Source: Candidatus Gallacutalibacter stercoravium (GTDB lineage: Bacteria; Bacillota; Clostridia; Oscillospirales; Acutalibacteraceae). Taken from it: 64,000 nt of DNA. Below, in pieces: positions 35,359 to 44,174 of this stretch. The notes under the pieces were generated by a model. The model was given only the letters and a program-made list of their open reading frames with translations, searched no databases and was not told where the DNA came from. The stretch spans positions 1 through 64,000 of the forward strand of contig DVJE01000036.1 in NCBI GenBank assembly GCA_018716975.1, given 5' to 3'. The translations under genes were made by a program, and so were the position numbers. Numbering within the stretch: the first letter of the stretch is position 1; every line of letters begins with the position of its first letter.

Positions 35359-35682
35359 TTATGGGCGGATGCGAAGCGCCCGGCGCGGCAAAATGAGATC
35401 TGGATTACGAATGTTGTTCAACGCCACCAGCTCATCTACTGTGGTGCCGAACCGCTTAGCGATAGAATAGAGGGAATCGCCTTCTCTTGTAACATACCAT
35501 TCGGGTACTTCGGGCATGCTGGGTTCTTCTGGAACAAAGATGCGCAGCATTTGGCCAACCTCTAATTCATCGGGGTTGGCTATGCCGTTGTACCGTGCAA
35601 TGTCGTTTACCGTGGTGTTGTACCTTTTGGCGATGTTCCATAAAGTGTCGCCGGGGCGTACCGTATACATAATAGTAGGCAA
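35359..35682 (-). CDS. Double LysM-domain protein
   Basis: 107 residues composed almost entirely of two LysM repeats (YTVRPGDTLWNIAKRY and YVTREGDSLYSIAKRF) joined by a Pro/Glu linker. LysM binds GlcNAc polymers in peptidoglycan. No signal peptide is present, which is typical of spore-coat or cortex-associated LysM proteins such as SafA-type factors. TTG start at 35682, 8 nt after GGAGG. Its position beside spoIIR suits a sporulation role, but this is inference. Confidence 0.85.
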   Translation of the reverse strand: MPTIMYTVRPGDTLWNIAKRYNTTVNDIARYNGIANPDELEVGQMLRIFVPEEPSMPEVPEWYVTREGDSLYSIAKRFGTTVDELVALNNIRNPDLILPRRALRIRP

Positions 35683-35892
35683 AACAAACGCCTCCTTTTA
35701 ATCTGTTCGATTATCATTTTATGCATAAAAGCCGGCGCAGGTGCGCATCGGGTTAACGCTGCGGCGGCTGTCGTTGCCATAGCGGCCGATTCATGCTAAA
35801 ATAATATGGCTGATTGCTAAAATTTGACTTCGTATCCTGAAAGATAAATTTGGTGTTTGGCAGCACGTAAGAAGTGAAAAGGGAGGATGGCT

Positions 35893-37377
35893 ATGGCAGG
35901 CGAAGCACCGCCTAAAAATTTTGCACGGGACTTTTTCTCTAAAATGGTTGGTTTTTCCATCGCTACCTGGGTTAGCTTCGGCCTTAGTTTTTTATCAGGG
36001 CCAATTTCTACCTGGTTGTTTCAAGCCGAAGAAGTAGGCAAAATTAACCTTTTTAGCAATACCTACCTCACCATGTTTTTGAGTCTGGCTTATTTGGGGT
36101 TGGATCAATCCTATATCCGTTTTTACAACGAACCGCCCGGCAAAAATACGCGCAAAGGCGTGTTTACCATTTGCATTTCGGCGGCCTGCGCCTTTGCGCT
36201 GGTTTTGTCTGTGGGGATCGGTTTTGCCAGCGATCAGGTTTCCAGTGCCATCTCGGGAGCGCCCAATGTTATTATTACAGCTTGCTTGATTGTGGGCTTG
36301 TTTGCCAATTTGCTGTTTCGTTTTTTAAATGTTTCGGCGCGCATGGAAAAAAAGGTGGTGCTCTATTCGGTGCAAACCACCCTGCAAGCAGTTGTGGGCA
36401 AGTTGTTGTATATTGGGGTGGCCATTTGGAGCCCAACCCACCAAAGCGCCATTATTGTAATGACGTTGGGTTACTTTGTTGTGACTATGGTATTTTTGAT
36501 GGTTCAATTTCGGGATAATTTTACCCGTCAGGTGGATTGCAGCCGGCAGGTGATGGGCACTTTGTTCCGCTTTGGCCTGCCGTTGGTGCCGGTTAGCTTG
36601 CTTTCTTGGCTGAATAATTCTTTAGCGTCGTTGCTGCTAAAAGCGTTTGTCAGCTACTCGGCCATCGGCATTTACACAAACGCTGTGGGGGTGGCCAGTG
36701 TTATCAACGTTTTGCAGTCTGGTTTTAATACCTATTGGACTCCCTTCGTTTATGAAAACTATCAAAACAATGGCCAAAAACTCCGCCGGATGCACGAGTT
36801 GATTACCTTTGCTATGGTGGCCTTTGGGTTGTTGCTGGTGTTGGCCCAGGATATTATCTATTTACTCATTGGCGGCGATTTTCGGGCCAGTAAAGAATTT
36901 TTTCCATTTCTTTTGCTTTCGCCTATTTGTTATACCATTGCAGAAACCACCGGATTGGGCATTAACCTTTCAAAAAAGAGCTATTTGAATGTGGTTACCT
37001 TTGTTGCAAACACAGCGGTTAACTTGCTGTTGTGCCTGTGGCTGTTGCCTTATCTGGGCGTAGTTGGCGCAGCGATAGCGGCGGCTGTTTCGGCAGTGGT
37101 GATGCTGGTGGTAAAAACGATATTGGGGGAGCGGTATTACAAGTGTATTACCAGTTACGGCAAGACCTTTTCGGCAGTGCTTTTGATTGCTCTTGCTGCG
37201 GTGTGTAACTGGCTGTTTTTTTCGATTGTTTGGCTGAAATATATTTGCTTTGTTGTGCTTTTGGCGCTGCTGGTTTGGATATTCCGCAACGAGGCGGCCT
37301 ATTTGTTCCGGTTTGCAGTGAGCCTGCTGCGAGATATATTCCGCCGTTTTCGGCACAAAAGCGCTTCATATAGATAA
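35893..37377 (+). CDS. Oligosaccharide flippase (Wzx-like, MOP superfamily)
   Basis: About 494 residues and 14 predicted membrane helices. The N-terminal MVGFSIATWVSFGLSFLSGPI and LGLDQSYIRFYNEP are typical of Wzx/RfbX polysaccharide exporters. It probably moves a lipid-linked glycan across the membrane. ATG 35893 lies 7 nt after GGGAGG; ATG 35887 is too close. The next gene, 24 nt away, is a glycosyltransferase, so a small glycan module is likely. Confidence 0.85.
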   Translation: MAGEAPPKNFARDFFSKMVGFSIATWVSFGLSFLSGPISTWLFQAEEVGKINLFSNTYLTMFLSLAYLGLDQSYIRFYNEPPGKNTRKGVFTICISAACAFALVLSVGIGFASDQVSSAISGAPNVIITACLIVGLFANLLFRFLNVSARMEKKVVLYSVQTTLQAVVGKLLYIGVAIWSPTHQSAIIVMTLGYFVVTMVFLMVQFRDNFTRQVDCSRQVMGTLFRFGLPLVPVSLLSWLNNSLASLLLKAFVSYSAIGIYTNAVGVASVINVLQSGFNTYWTPFVYENYQNNGQKLRRMHELITFAMVAFGLLLVLAQDIIYLLIGGDFRASKEFFPFLLLSPICYTIAETTGLGINLSKKSYLNVVTFVANTAVNLLLCLWLLPYLGVVGAAIAAAVSAVVMLVVKTILGERYYKCITSYGKTFSAVLLIALAAVCNWLFFSIVWLKYICFVVLLALLVWIFRNEAAYLFRFAVSLLRDIFRRFRHKSASYR

Positions 37378-37401
37378 CAGAACAGTAAAGAAGGTGAACC
37401 A

Positions 37402-38541
37402 ATGCACATTCTTGTTATGCCATCCTGGTATGCAACCAAGGATATGCCGCAATCCGGATCGTTTTTTCGGGAACAGGCGCAGGCTTTGGCGCGGGCAGGC
37501 CATCGGGTTAGCCTACTGTTTGCTTATGCCGATGCTGTGGATAAAACTTACTTAGAAAAACGAAACGACCAAGGGGTTGCCACCTTTTATGTGCATTATA
37601 AGCCGTGCAGATTGCGCGTGAACCGTTTGTTGCATTTTTGGCTGCTGGCACGGGTTTTTGCAAAATTTTTTGCAAAAGATAAGCCGGATATGATTCATGT
37701 GCATTCTTTTTCCGCAGGGCGGTATGCCCGCTATTTTTCCCGGCGTTATCACATTCCCTATGTGATAACAGAGCATTCCAGCGCTTTTATCCGCAATGAT
37801 CTCAGCCGTTACAACCGTCATCTGGCCCGCCGGGCATTTGCGGGCGCTTCTCGCGTGATAGCGGTGAGCGAAGGGCTCAAAGGGCGGCTTGCCCCATATT
37901 ACGGCAAAGAAATCACCGTAGTACCCAACATGGTTTGCGGCGCCTTTTTAGACGCCCCAATGGAGGAACCGGCCGGTGGTAACTTTCGTTATATCTCCGT
38001 CGGCTATTTGCAACAGCGCAAGGGGATGGATTTGCTGTTGCGCGCCTTCGCCGTCATCAGGCGGGAGGATCCGCAAGCGCTGCTGCATATTTGCGGCGGA
38101 GGAGAAGAAGAGAATACACTCAAGCAGCTTGCGCAAAACTTGAATATTTCAGACGCGGTAACCTTTCACGGCACGGTAAGTCGGGAACAGGTGCTGGCCA
38201 GCCTACGGCAAAGCCATGCTTTTGTTTTGGCCAGCCGTTTAGAAACTTTTGGCGTTGTAGCGGTGGAGGCATTGGCAACCGGCCGGCCGGTTATCATGAC
38301 CCGCACCGAGGCGGCTGAAGGCATTCTCAATGATAAAAACGGCCTGTTGGTGCCGGTGGAGGATGTGAAAGCCTTAACAGACGCAATGAGGCAGATGAAA
38401 GATAATTACCAGGATTATGACTGTAAATGGATCCGGCAAGATTGCCGCCGCCGCTTTTCTGAAGAAGCGGTATGTGAACAGCTGGGCGAGATTTATCAAA
38501 GTGTAGTGATGGAATATTTTGGTAGCGTGCAACGGGATTAG
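37402..38541 (+). CDS. Family 4 glycosyltransferase (GT-B fold)
   Basis: 379 residues. N-terminal acceptor domain starts HILVMPSWYATKDMPQSGSFF; FREQAQALARAGH; the donor domain has VGYLQQRKGMDLLLRAF, the HGTVSREQV segment and the EX7E motif ESxxx-type region around RLETFGVVAVEALATGRPV. Cytosolic or membrane-associated. It is likely to act on the glycan exported by the upstream flippase. Confidence 0.9.
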   Translation: MHILVMPSWYATKDMPQSGSFFREQAQALARAGHRVSLLFAYADAVDKTYLEKRNDQGVATFYVHYKPCRLRVNRLLHFWLLARVFAKFFAKDKPDMIHVHSFSAGRYARYFSRRYHIPYVITEHSSAFIRNDLSRYNRHLARRAFAGASRVIAVSEGLKGRLAPYYGKEITVVPNMVCGAFLDAPMEEPAGGNFRYISVGYLQQRKGMDLLLRAFAVIRREDPQALLHICGGGEEENTLKQLAQNLNISDAVTFHGTVSREQVLASLRQSHAFVLASRLETFGVVAVEALATGRPVIMTRTEAAEGILNDKNGLLVPVEDVKALTDAMRQMKDNYQDYDCKWIRQDCRRRFSEEAVCEQLGEIYQSVVMEYFGSVQRD

Positions 38542-38550
38542 GAGAATCGT

Positions 38551-39081
38551 ATGGTTTATTATTGTGATAATCAAATATTAATACGCGATTTGCGGCCAAG
38601 CGATGCTCAGGGGATCACGGACGAAGAAATTGCGCAAGGATATCAAGCGAAAATAGAAAAATACCAAATGAGGTTGCAACACCAAGTGGATGGAAAATCC
38701 ATATCACTGGTTGCCGAATATAAAGGGAATATCGCAGGATATATCAATGTGTATCCTAATTCAAAATGGGGTGCATTTGGTAATCAGGGTTACCCAGAAA
38801 TTGTTGATTTTGGCGTATTAGAAAAATATCGCAGAAATGGGATAGGAAGCAAATTAATGGATATAGCTGAGCAAATATCCGTGAAATATGCCGATGTTGT
38901 TTATTTGGGAGTTGGTTTGCACAGCGGATATGGGAGCGCGCAGCGAATGTATATAAAACGAGGTTATGTTCCCGACGGCACCGGCGTTTGGTATGGCGAC
39001 AAAATCTGTGAACAATATGCTGATTGTAAAAACGACGATGATTTGGTTCTCTATTTATCTAAAAATTTGCGAGGTAGATAG
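38551..39081 (+). CDS. GNAT-family N-acetyltransferase
   Basis: 176 residues. The acetyl-CoA site is VLEKYRRNGIGSKLMDIA (R/QxxGxG). YLGVGLHSGYGSAQRMYIKRGY forms the last conserved strand and helix. Substrate unknown. It starts 9 nt after the glycosyltransferase stop with AGGAG before the ATG, so could be part of that module, though its composition is more AT-rich, which hints at a separate origin. Confidence 0.85.
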   Translation: MVYYCDNQILIRDLRPSDAQGITDEEIAQGYQAKIEKYQMRLQHQVDGKSISLVAEYKGNIAGYINVYPNSKWGAFGNQGYPEIVDFGVLEKYRRNGIGSKLMDIAEQISVKYADVVYLGVGLHSGYGSAQRMYIKRGYVPDGTGVWYGDKICEQYADCKNDDDLVLYLSKNLRGR

Positions 39082-39379
39082 GGTCATAAACTTGAAAAAC
39101 CAATTTTAAAATCTCGTTTTGTTAAAGAATCACCAGAGAACAGTTGTTAGGTGCTTGGCAAGATTTTTAGGTAGATAACCGGTATTGTTTTTGATTGTAT
39201 GTTTTGTTCTTCGCCCCCAATTTTTTATATTGCCCTTAGTGTGACAAGTATTGTATAAAATAACCGAGCAGGCGGAATTTCCGTCTGCTCGGTCTATCTT
39301 ATCTGAGATTTTTTATCTTGCTGTAAGAAAAGCAACTACCATCTTTTTGATAAGACCTTCGGTTCAAGGAAAATATTTG
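39082..39379. other. AT-rich intergenic region, 298 nt
   Basis: No gene supported. A hairpin with a 14-bp stem, one G-U pair (ACCGAGCAGGCGGA at 39263-39276 with 39280-39293), lies about 90 nt beyond the 3' end of the minus-strand zinc-ribbon gene and may act as terminator on both strands despite weak T tracts. Confidence 0.5.
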
Positions 39380-39778
39380 TTATGTTTTGCGGATGATTTC
39401 GGTTCTACATCCCGGGCAGGTAATACAAATTTTCCCCTTCCCTTTGGGTACCCGCAGAATACGGGAACACTTGGGGCATTTGTAATAACGGTGGGTTTTT
39501 CTATCCTTCCATTTGCGCCGCTGTAAAGAAAACCAGCTTTTCACGGGGTTCCATAGCTTTAAAAATTGGTTGTTTTCCTGATACCGCCGGGGAATATTGC
39601 GCGAGAACATGCGCACAAAGCAGATGATAAGTAAGCATAACGGCAGTAGAGAAAGCCAGGGAATACCTATCAGCTGGATCACAAGGGTAAGCAGCATGCT
39701 AAAAATTAATAGAGCGATGTTGAGCTGATCAGTACCGTATCGGCCATACATCATTTTTTGTAGCCAGTTCATTATCAT
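39380..39778 (-). CDS. Small membrane protein with C-terminal zinc ribbon
   Basis: 132 residues: two adjacent membrane helices at about 20-57 (NIALLIFSMLLTLVIQLIG and WLSLLPLCLLIICFV), a basic linker, then CPKCSRILRVPKGKGKICITCPGC, a zinc ribbon with two CxxC pairs. Similar proteins are widespread in Oscillospirales genomes, function unknown. GGAAAA precedes the ATG. Confidence 0.8.
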   Translation of the reverse strand: MIMNWLQKMMYGRYGTDQLNIALLIFSMLLTLVIQLIGIPWLSLLPLCLLIICFVRMFSRNIPRRYQENNQFLKLWNPVKSWFSLQRRKWKDRKTHRYYKCPKCSRILRVPKGKGKICITCPGCRTEIIRKT

Positions 39779-40091
39779 CTATCCGTTTTCCTTTCTAAAC
39801 ATTATATCTTTTCTTGCATCGGTAGTTTTGAAGTAGCCCGGTAAATTCTTAGTATATCGGGTGATTTTGACCGCCGTATATGCTGCCTGTAAATAAATCA
39901 TGAATGCAGCAGCAAATATATCATAGCGTATATTCCTATTTTGACTGGCTTATACTACTTTACCAGGAATGAGCCAAAGGTTTATGTTTCAATTTTTCGA
40001 TCTATAACACAGAAATTTATACAGATAGGTTCTTGTTATTATGCTTTTCGTGCATGAAAAAGGGAACTGGTTCTTTTTTCTTTTCCTTATG
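39779..40091. other. AT-rich gene-free stretch upstream of the Fe-S operon
   Basis: No coding region was found on either strand. It has the likely minus-strand promoter region of the zinc-ribbon gene at its left and a weak hairpin (GGGAAC/GTTCTT, then six T) near 40063-40080. GC content is visibly lower than around it. Confidence 0.4.
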
Positions 40092-40120
40092 TTGACATAG
40101 CCTAGTAAGACGCTTATAAT
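40092..40120 (+). promoter_or_regulatory. Consensus promoter of the SufC/SufB-like operon
   Basis: TTGACA at 40092-40097, 17-nt spacer, TATAAT at 40115-40120; both boxes match sigma-A consensus. It is about 197 nt from the chosen start of the ATPase gene, so the transcript has a leader of about 190 nt. Confidence 0.85.
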
Positions 40121-40316
40121 TAATTTGTAGTTTTTTTGACAATATGATTTCTGCCTCGGTATGTTAACAAATCACTGGCGATTCACCCGCTATCTTGTGG
40201 TTGCGTCCAAAATAGACGGTATCCCTGGTGGTTTGCATGACCCACGCGGCAGATACGTTGACGTTAAACTGCTTTACCAAAGAGTAATGGACATAGAGAA
40301 AGGCAAGGGTAGTTTT

Positions 40317-41042
40317 ATGTTGGAATTGCGCAATATCTCCCTTGATGTAGAAGGGAGCAAAGAGATTTTAAAGAACATCAGCCTTACGGTTGAGGATGGA
40401 AAGTTTGTGGTAATAACCGGCCCTAACGGCGGGGGAAAATCCACAATTGCCCGGGTAATAGCGGGCATTCAAAAACCAAGTTCGGGGCAGGTATTCTTTA
40501 AGGGGCAGGATATTACCGATATGGATATCACCCAGCGGGCCAAATTGGGCATTGGTTTTGCTTTTCAACAGCCGGTGCGCTTTAAGGGCCTTACTGTGCG
40601 GGATCTTATCCGCCTGGCGGCTGGAGAAGAGATAACACACGCAAAAGCGTGCGCCTATCTTTCGGCAGTGGGCCTTTGCGCCAACGACTATATTGATAGA
40701 GAGATCAACGCCAGCCTTTCGGGCGGTGAAATTAAGCGGATTGAAATCGCTATGACAATTGCACGAAAGGCGGAGCTTACCATATTTGACGAGCCGGAAG
40801 CGGGCATTGATCTTTGGAGCTTTAAAAACTTAATTGATGTATTCAGTAAGATGCACGATGAAATACAAGGTTCTATTGTGATAATTTCGCATCAAGAGCG
40901 CATTTTGAATATTGCAGACAAAATCATTGTTCTGGCCGACGGACAAGTTACAGCCAGCGGGCCCAAGGATGAAGTGTTGCCCGGCTTATTGCAGGATGCT
41001 TCCGGTTGTGGTTATTGCCCGAAGAAGGAGGGAGCTATATGA
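40317..41042 (+). CDS. SufC-like ATPase of a minimal Fe-S assembly system
   Basis: 241 residues. ABC ATPase with Walker A GPNGGGKS (35-42), Q-loop FAFQQPV, signature LSGGE (134-138), Walker B LTIFDEPEAGID and switch SHQ. It differs from transporter ATPases by having no permease partner and resembles SufC. The C-terminus ends with a CGYC motif, a feature of archaeal/anaerobe SufC relatives. ATG 40317 was chosen by similarity; the frame stays open back to 40161. It overlaps its partner by 4 nt. Confidence 0.85.
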   Translation: MLELRNISLDVEGSKEILKNISLTVEDGKFVVITGPNGGGKSTIARVIAGIQKPSSGQVFFKGQDITDMDITQRAKLGIGFAFQQPVRFKGLTVRDLIRLAAGEEITHAKACAYLSAVGLCANDYIDREINASLSGGEIKRIEIAMTIARKAELTIFDEPEAGIDLWSFKNLIDVFSKMHDEIQGSIVIISHQERILNIADKIIVLADGQVTASGPKDEVLPGLLQDASGCGYCPKKEGAI

Positions 41043-41959
41043 AATCGATTACGAAGCAATTGTTAAAAATGATATCAGACTGGTCCGGGGAGGAAAACGC
41101 TGGGGCCTACAATATTCGAGAAGATAGCGGCTGCGCCGCCCGGCATTCTTCTAAGAACGTTCAAATCACATCTAAGCAGGATAAGCCGGGGATTGATATT
41201 GTTGTGCAGCCCGGCACAAAAGGAGAAAAGGTTTATATTCCTGCGCTGGTGACCCACAGCGGCGTAGACGACTTGGTTTACAATGATTTTTATATTGGAG
41301 AAGACGCCGACGTAACGATTGTGGCGGGGTGCGGCGTATGTACCGAAGGGGACGGGGAATCCCAGCACAACGGCATCCACCGTTTCTTTTTGGGCAAGAA
41401 TAGCAAGGTTCTGTATTTAGAAAAACATATCGGTATCGGCGAAGGCCGGGGCGGTCGGATTATCAACCCGCAGACCTATGTAGAGGCCGGTGAAGATAGC
41501 TATATGGAGATGGAAACCACCCAAATAAAAGGGGTAGATTCCACCAAGAGGTTATCTAAGGCCATCTTACAGGCCAGGGCAAAGCTGGTGATTAAAGAAA
41601 AGATCATGACCCACGAAAGCCAGTTTGCCGAAACCTCTTTTGAAGTGGATATGAACGGCGAGGATTCCGGCTGCAACCTGATTTCCCGTTCTGTGGCGCG
41701 TGGGCAGTCGCATCAATTGTTCCGTTCCCGCATCAACGGCAACACCCGGTGCAACGGCCATTCGGAGTGCGATGCTATTATTATGGATAAAGGCGTGGTC
41801 AGCGCGGTGCCGGAAATTACCGCCAACCATGTGGACGCCGCTTTGATTCATGAAGCCGCCATCGGCAAAATAGCCGGCGAGCAGATTGTTAAGCTGATGA
41901 CCTTGGGGCTCACCGAGGCGGAGGCAGAAGCCTGCATCATCGACGGGTTCTTGAAATAA
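41039..41959 (+). CDS. SufB/SufD-like Fe-S scaffold of the minimal system
   Basis: 306 residues, shorter than SufB (about 470). It has the SufBD beta-helix region with VAGCGVCTEGDGESQHNGIH, GEDSYMEMETTQIKGVDST and the conserved C-terminal HEAAIGKIAGEQIVKLMTLGL. SufS, SufU, SufD and SufA genes are absent nearby, so the pair fits the two-gene SUF-like minimal system (SmsC/SmsB) known from anaerobes. GGAGGGAG precedes the ATG. Followed by a strong terminator. Confidence 0.88.
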   Translation: MKSITKQLLKMISDWSGEENAGAYNIREDSGCAARHSSKNVQITSKQDKPGIDIVVQPGTKGEKVYIPALVTHSGVDDLVYNDFYIGEDADVTIVAGCGVCTEGDGESQHNGIHRFFLGKNSKVLYLEKHIGIGEGRGGRIINPQTYVEAGEDSYMEMETTQIKGVDSTKRLSKAILQARAKLVIKEKIMTHESQFAETSFEVDMNGEDSGCNLISRSVARGQSHQLFRSRINGNTRCNGHSECDAIIMDKGVVSAVPEITANHVDAALIHEAAIGKIAGEQIVKLMTLGLTEAEAEACIIDGFLK

Positions 41960-41978
41960 AGAAAAATTACGGTAAAAT

Positions 41979-42023
41979 AAAGGAGCTACCCCAGCAGGCG
42001 CAAGCCCGGGTAGCTCCTTTTAT
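41979..42023. terminator. Terminator between the Fe-S operon and MATE gene
   Basis: AAAGGAGCTACCC at 41979-41991 pairs with 42008-42020, 13 bp, then TTTT on the plus strand. On the minus strand the T tract is TTTATTTTA, so it may serve both genes. Confidence 0.85.
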
Positions 42024-42052
42024 GTGGTAATTTGTAGCTGGTTGCAAAAGGG

Positions 42053-43435
42053 TTAGGTACGCGGCGTATTTTCTAACGCATGCTCTTCTCGTTTTAGCAT
42101 CGGCCAAACGGTGCACATCATGGTGATAAAGCAAGCGGCCCCGCCAATAAAGTTTGAGATAGGCTCGGCCAGATATACGCCGTTTACTCCCAGATTGAAC
42201 AGCCGCGGCAGCAGCAGGGTAAGGGGGACGACGATGATAACCTTGCGAAACAACGAGAAAAACACAGCAAATTTGGATTTGCCCAACGCTACGAATACCG
42301 ATTGCCCGGCAAATTGCAGCGACATCATAAAAAATCCAAAAAAGTAAAGATTCAGCGCAGGCACGCCGGCCTCAATCAAACTGGGCTCGCTGTTAAACAT
42401 ATGGATAAAACCGGCCGGCACCATCATCAAGATAAACCATGCTACTGTTGTGTAAACAATACATACGATGGAGGTAAATTTAATGCCTTGGCGCACCCGC
42501 GCGTATTGACGCGCTCCATAATTATACCCCAGCACAGGTTGCGCCCCGTTGGTTATGCCGGTTACCGGCATAGAGAGCACTTCACGCACCGAGTTGATAA
42601 CCGTCATAATCCCCACATACAAATCGCCGCCATACAGTTGCAACGTTGCGTTACAAACAATTTGCACCAATCCATTGGTAATAGCCATAATAAAGCCGGA
42701 AAGCCCCAGCCCGGTGATGCGCTTAGTAAGCGAAATATCCAGCCGCATGCTGCTCTTTTTGAGCCGAAAGATAGCTTTTTTGCTGGTAAGAAACCGCATC
42801 ACCCAAGCTGCCGAAAGAAATTGCGAGATAACGGTGGCGATAGCGGCCCCGCGCACACCCATTTGAAAAACGAAAATAAAAATAGGATCTAAAATAATAT
42901 TGGCAACGGCTCCCAGCAGCACGGTTCCCATGCCAATGCGTGCAAAGCCTTGGGCGTTGATAAAGCTGTTCATGCCCAGGCCTATCATAACAAACAGCGT
43001 GCCGCACAAATAAACGGTTAAATAGTCGTCGGCATAAGGGAAGGTGCTGTCGCTGGCGCCGAAAAGATAGAGTAAGGGTTTTTTGATGAAAAAGAAAACA
43101 ACCATCAACACCGCGCCGGCGGCTACCAGTAGCGTAAAGGAGTTACCCATAATCCGCTCGGCCCGTTTTAAATCTCCTTCGCCGCGCGCAATGGAACAAA
43201 GCGGCGCGCCGCCTGTTGAGAATAGGTTGGTGAAAGCGGTTAAAATGGTAATTACCGGAAAGGTAAGTCCCAAGCCGGTAAGCGCCAAAGTGGAAGCATT
43301 GGGAAGATGCCCTATGTAAATGCGATCCACAATGTTATATAATAAATTAATCAGCTGTGCCAGCGTCATGGGCAGGGCTAAGTTTAAAATATTTTTGGCT
43401 ACGCTCCCTTTTGCAAAATCATTTTTGTCGTTCAA
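42053..43435 (-). CDS. MATE-family multidrug/cation exporter
   Basis: 460 residues, 12 membrane helices. The N-terminal GSVAKNILNLALPMTLAQLINLLYNIVDRIYIGHL segment (shown by its conserved PMTLAQL and DRIYIGHLP) and GFFMMSLQFAGQ late in the protein are typical of Clostridial MATE transporters. It exports organic cations using a Na+ or H+ gradient. The start is TTG at 43435 with only a weak ribosome site; no convincing promoter. Confidence 0.9.
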   Translation of the reverse strand: MNDKNDFAKGSVAKNILNLALPMTLAQLINLLYNIVDRIYIGHLPNASTLALTGLGLTFPVITILTAFTNLFSTGGAPLCSIARGEGDLKRAERIMGNSFTLLVAAGAVLMVVFFFIKKPLLYLFGASDSTFPYADDYLTVYLCGTLFVMIGLGMNSFINAQGFARIGMGTVLLGAVANIILDPIFIFVFQMGVRGAAIATVISQFLSAAWVMRFLTSKKAIFRLKKSSMRLDISLTKRITGLGLSGFIMAITNGLVQIVCNATLQLYGGDLYVGIMTVINSVREVLSMPVTGITNGAQPVLGYNYGARQYARVRQGIKFTSIVCIVYTTVAWFILMMVPAGFIHMFNSEPSLIEAGVPALNLYFFGFFMMSLQFAGQSVFVALGKSKFAVFFSLFRKVIIVVPLTLLLPRLFNLGVNGVYLAEPISNFIGGAACFITMMCTVWPMLKREEHALENTPRT

Positions 43436-43644
43436 ATCTTACACCACGCTTTTTGATTCTGATAACTACTGTTCACAGGACGGCTACAATGTTTTCAGCC
43501 GGCGGATTGTTGATAAGCTTATTTTACGCTAGACTATGGTAAAGAACAAGAGGCATAAAGAAAATAAGCGGAAAGGATAGGGCGATTCAGCCCTACTCCT
43601 TTACCCGCTTTGAATTTGATAAAAACAGATAGGATGTGCAAAAA

Positions 43645-44160
43645 ATGCAAAATAATACGGCGAACATCAAAAATACAACGGTGGTAATACGGCCTTTTAC
43701 AGAGGAATACGCGCCGGGTGCCTGCGCGGTGTGGAATCAAGTGGTGGAAGACGGCGTGGCGTTTCCACAAGAGCAACCGCTCAGCTGCGAGGAAGGGGCG
43801 GCGTTCTTTCAAGAGCAGTCCTTCACTGGCGTGGCCTTGGATGGCGAGCAAGTGGTTGGCCTTTACATCCTGCATCCCAACAATGTGGGGCGGTGCGGGC
43901 ACATCGCCAATGCATCTTTTGCGGTGCGCAAGGAGTACAGCGGCAGGCATATCGGCGGTATGCTGGTGGATCATTGCCTTGCAAAGGCGGCGCAGCTGGG
44001 CTTTCGCATTATGCAGTTTAACGCAGTAGTGGCCACCAACGCGCCGGCCCGGCATTTGTATCAAAAGAAGGGATTTCACCAGCTGGGCTGCATCCCCGGC
44101 GGTTTTCGTCTAAAAGACGGGAGCTATGAGGACATAGTGCTATATTACCGTCAACTTTAA
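43645..44160 (+). CDS. GNAT-family N-acetyltransferase
   Basis: 171 residues. The order of strands is complete: VVIRPFTEEYAPGACAVWNQVVEDG, GLYILHPNNVGRCGHIANASF, acetyl-CoA loop VRKEYSGRHIGGMLVDH (R-x-x-G-x-G variant with His), FNAVVATNAPARHLYQKKGF. This is the YhhY/phosphinothricin-acetyltransferase type; substrate unknown. ATG 43645 was preferred to GTG 43636. Convergent with proS. Confidence 0.88.
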   Translation: MQNNTANIKNTTVVIRPFTEEYAPGACAVWNQVVEDGVAFPQEQPLSCEEGAAFFQEQSFTGVALDGEQVVGLYILHPNNVGRCGHIANASFAVRKEYSGRHIGGMLVDHCLAKAAQLGFRIMQFNAVVATNAPARHLYQKKGFHQLGCIPGGFRLKDGSYEDIVLYYRQL

Positions 44161-44174
44161 GAAGCGGCTTGTCT

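Noticed and set aside
39251-39526. Plus-strand frame of 91 codons over the hairpin near 39263
   Set aside because: It runs through the hairpin and antisense to the zinc-ribbon gene, with no ribosome site.
42302-42892. 196-codon plus-strand frame inside the MATE gene
   Set aside because: Antisense shadow of a membrane protein, Asn/His/Lys-rich composition with no motif.
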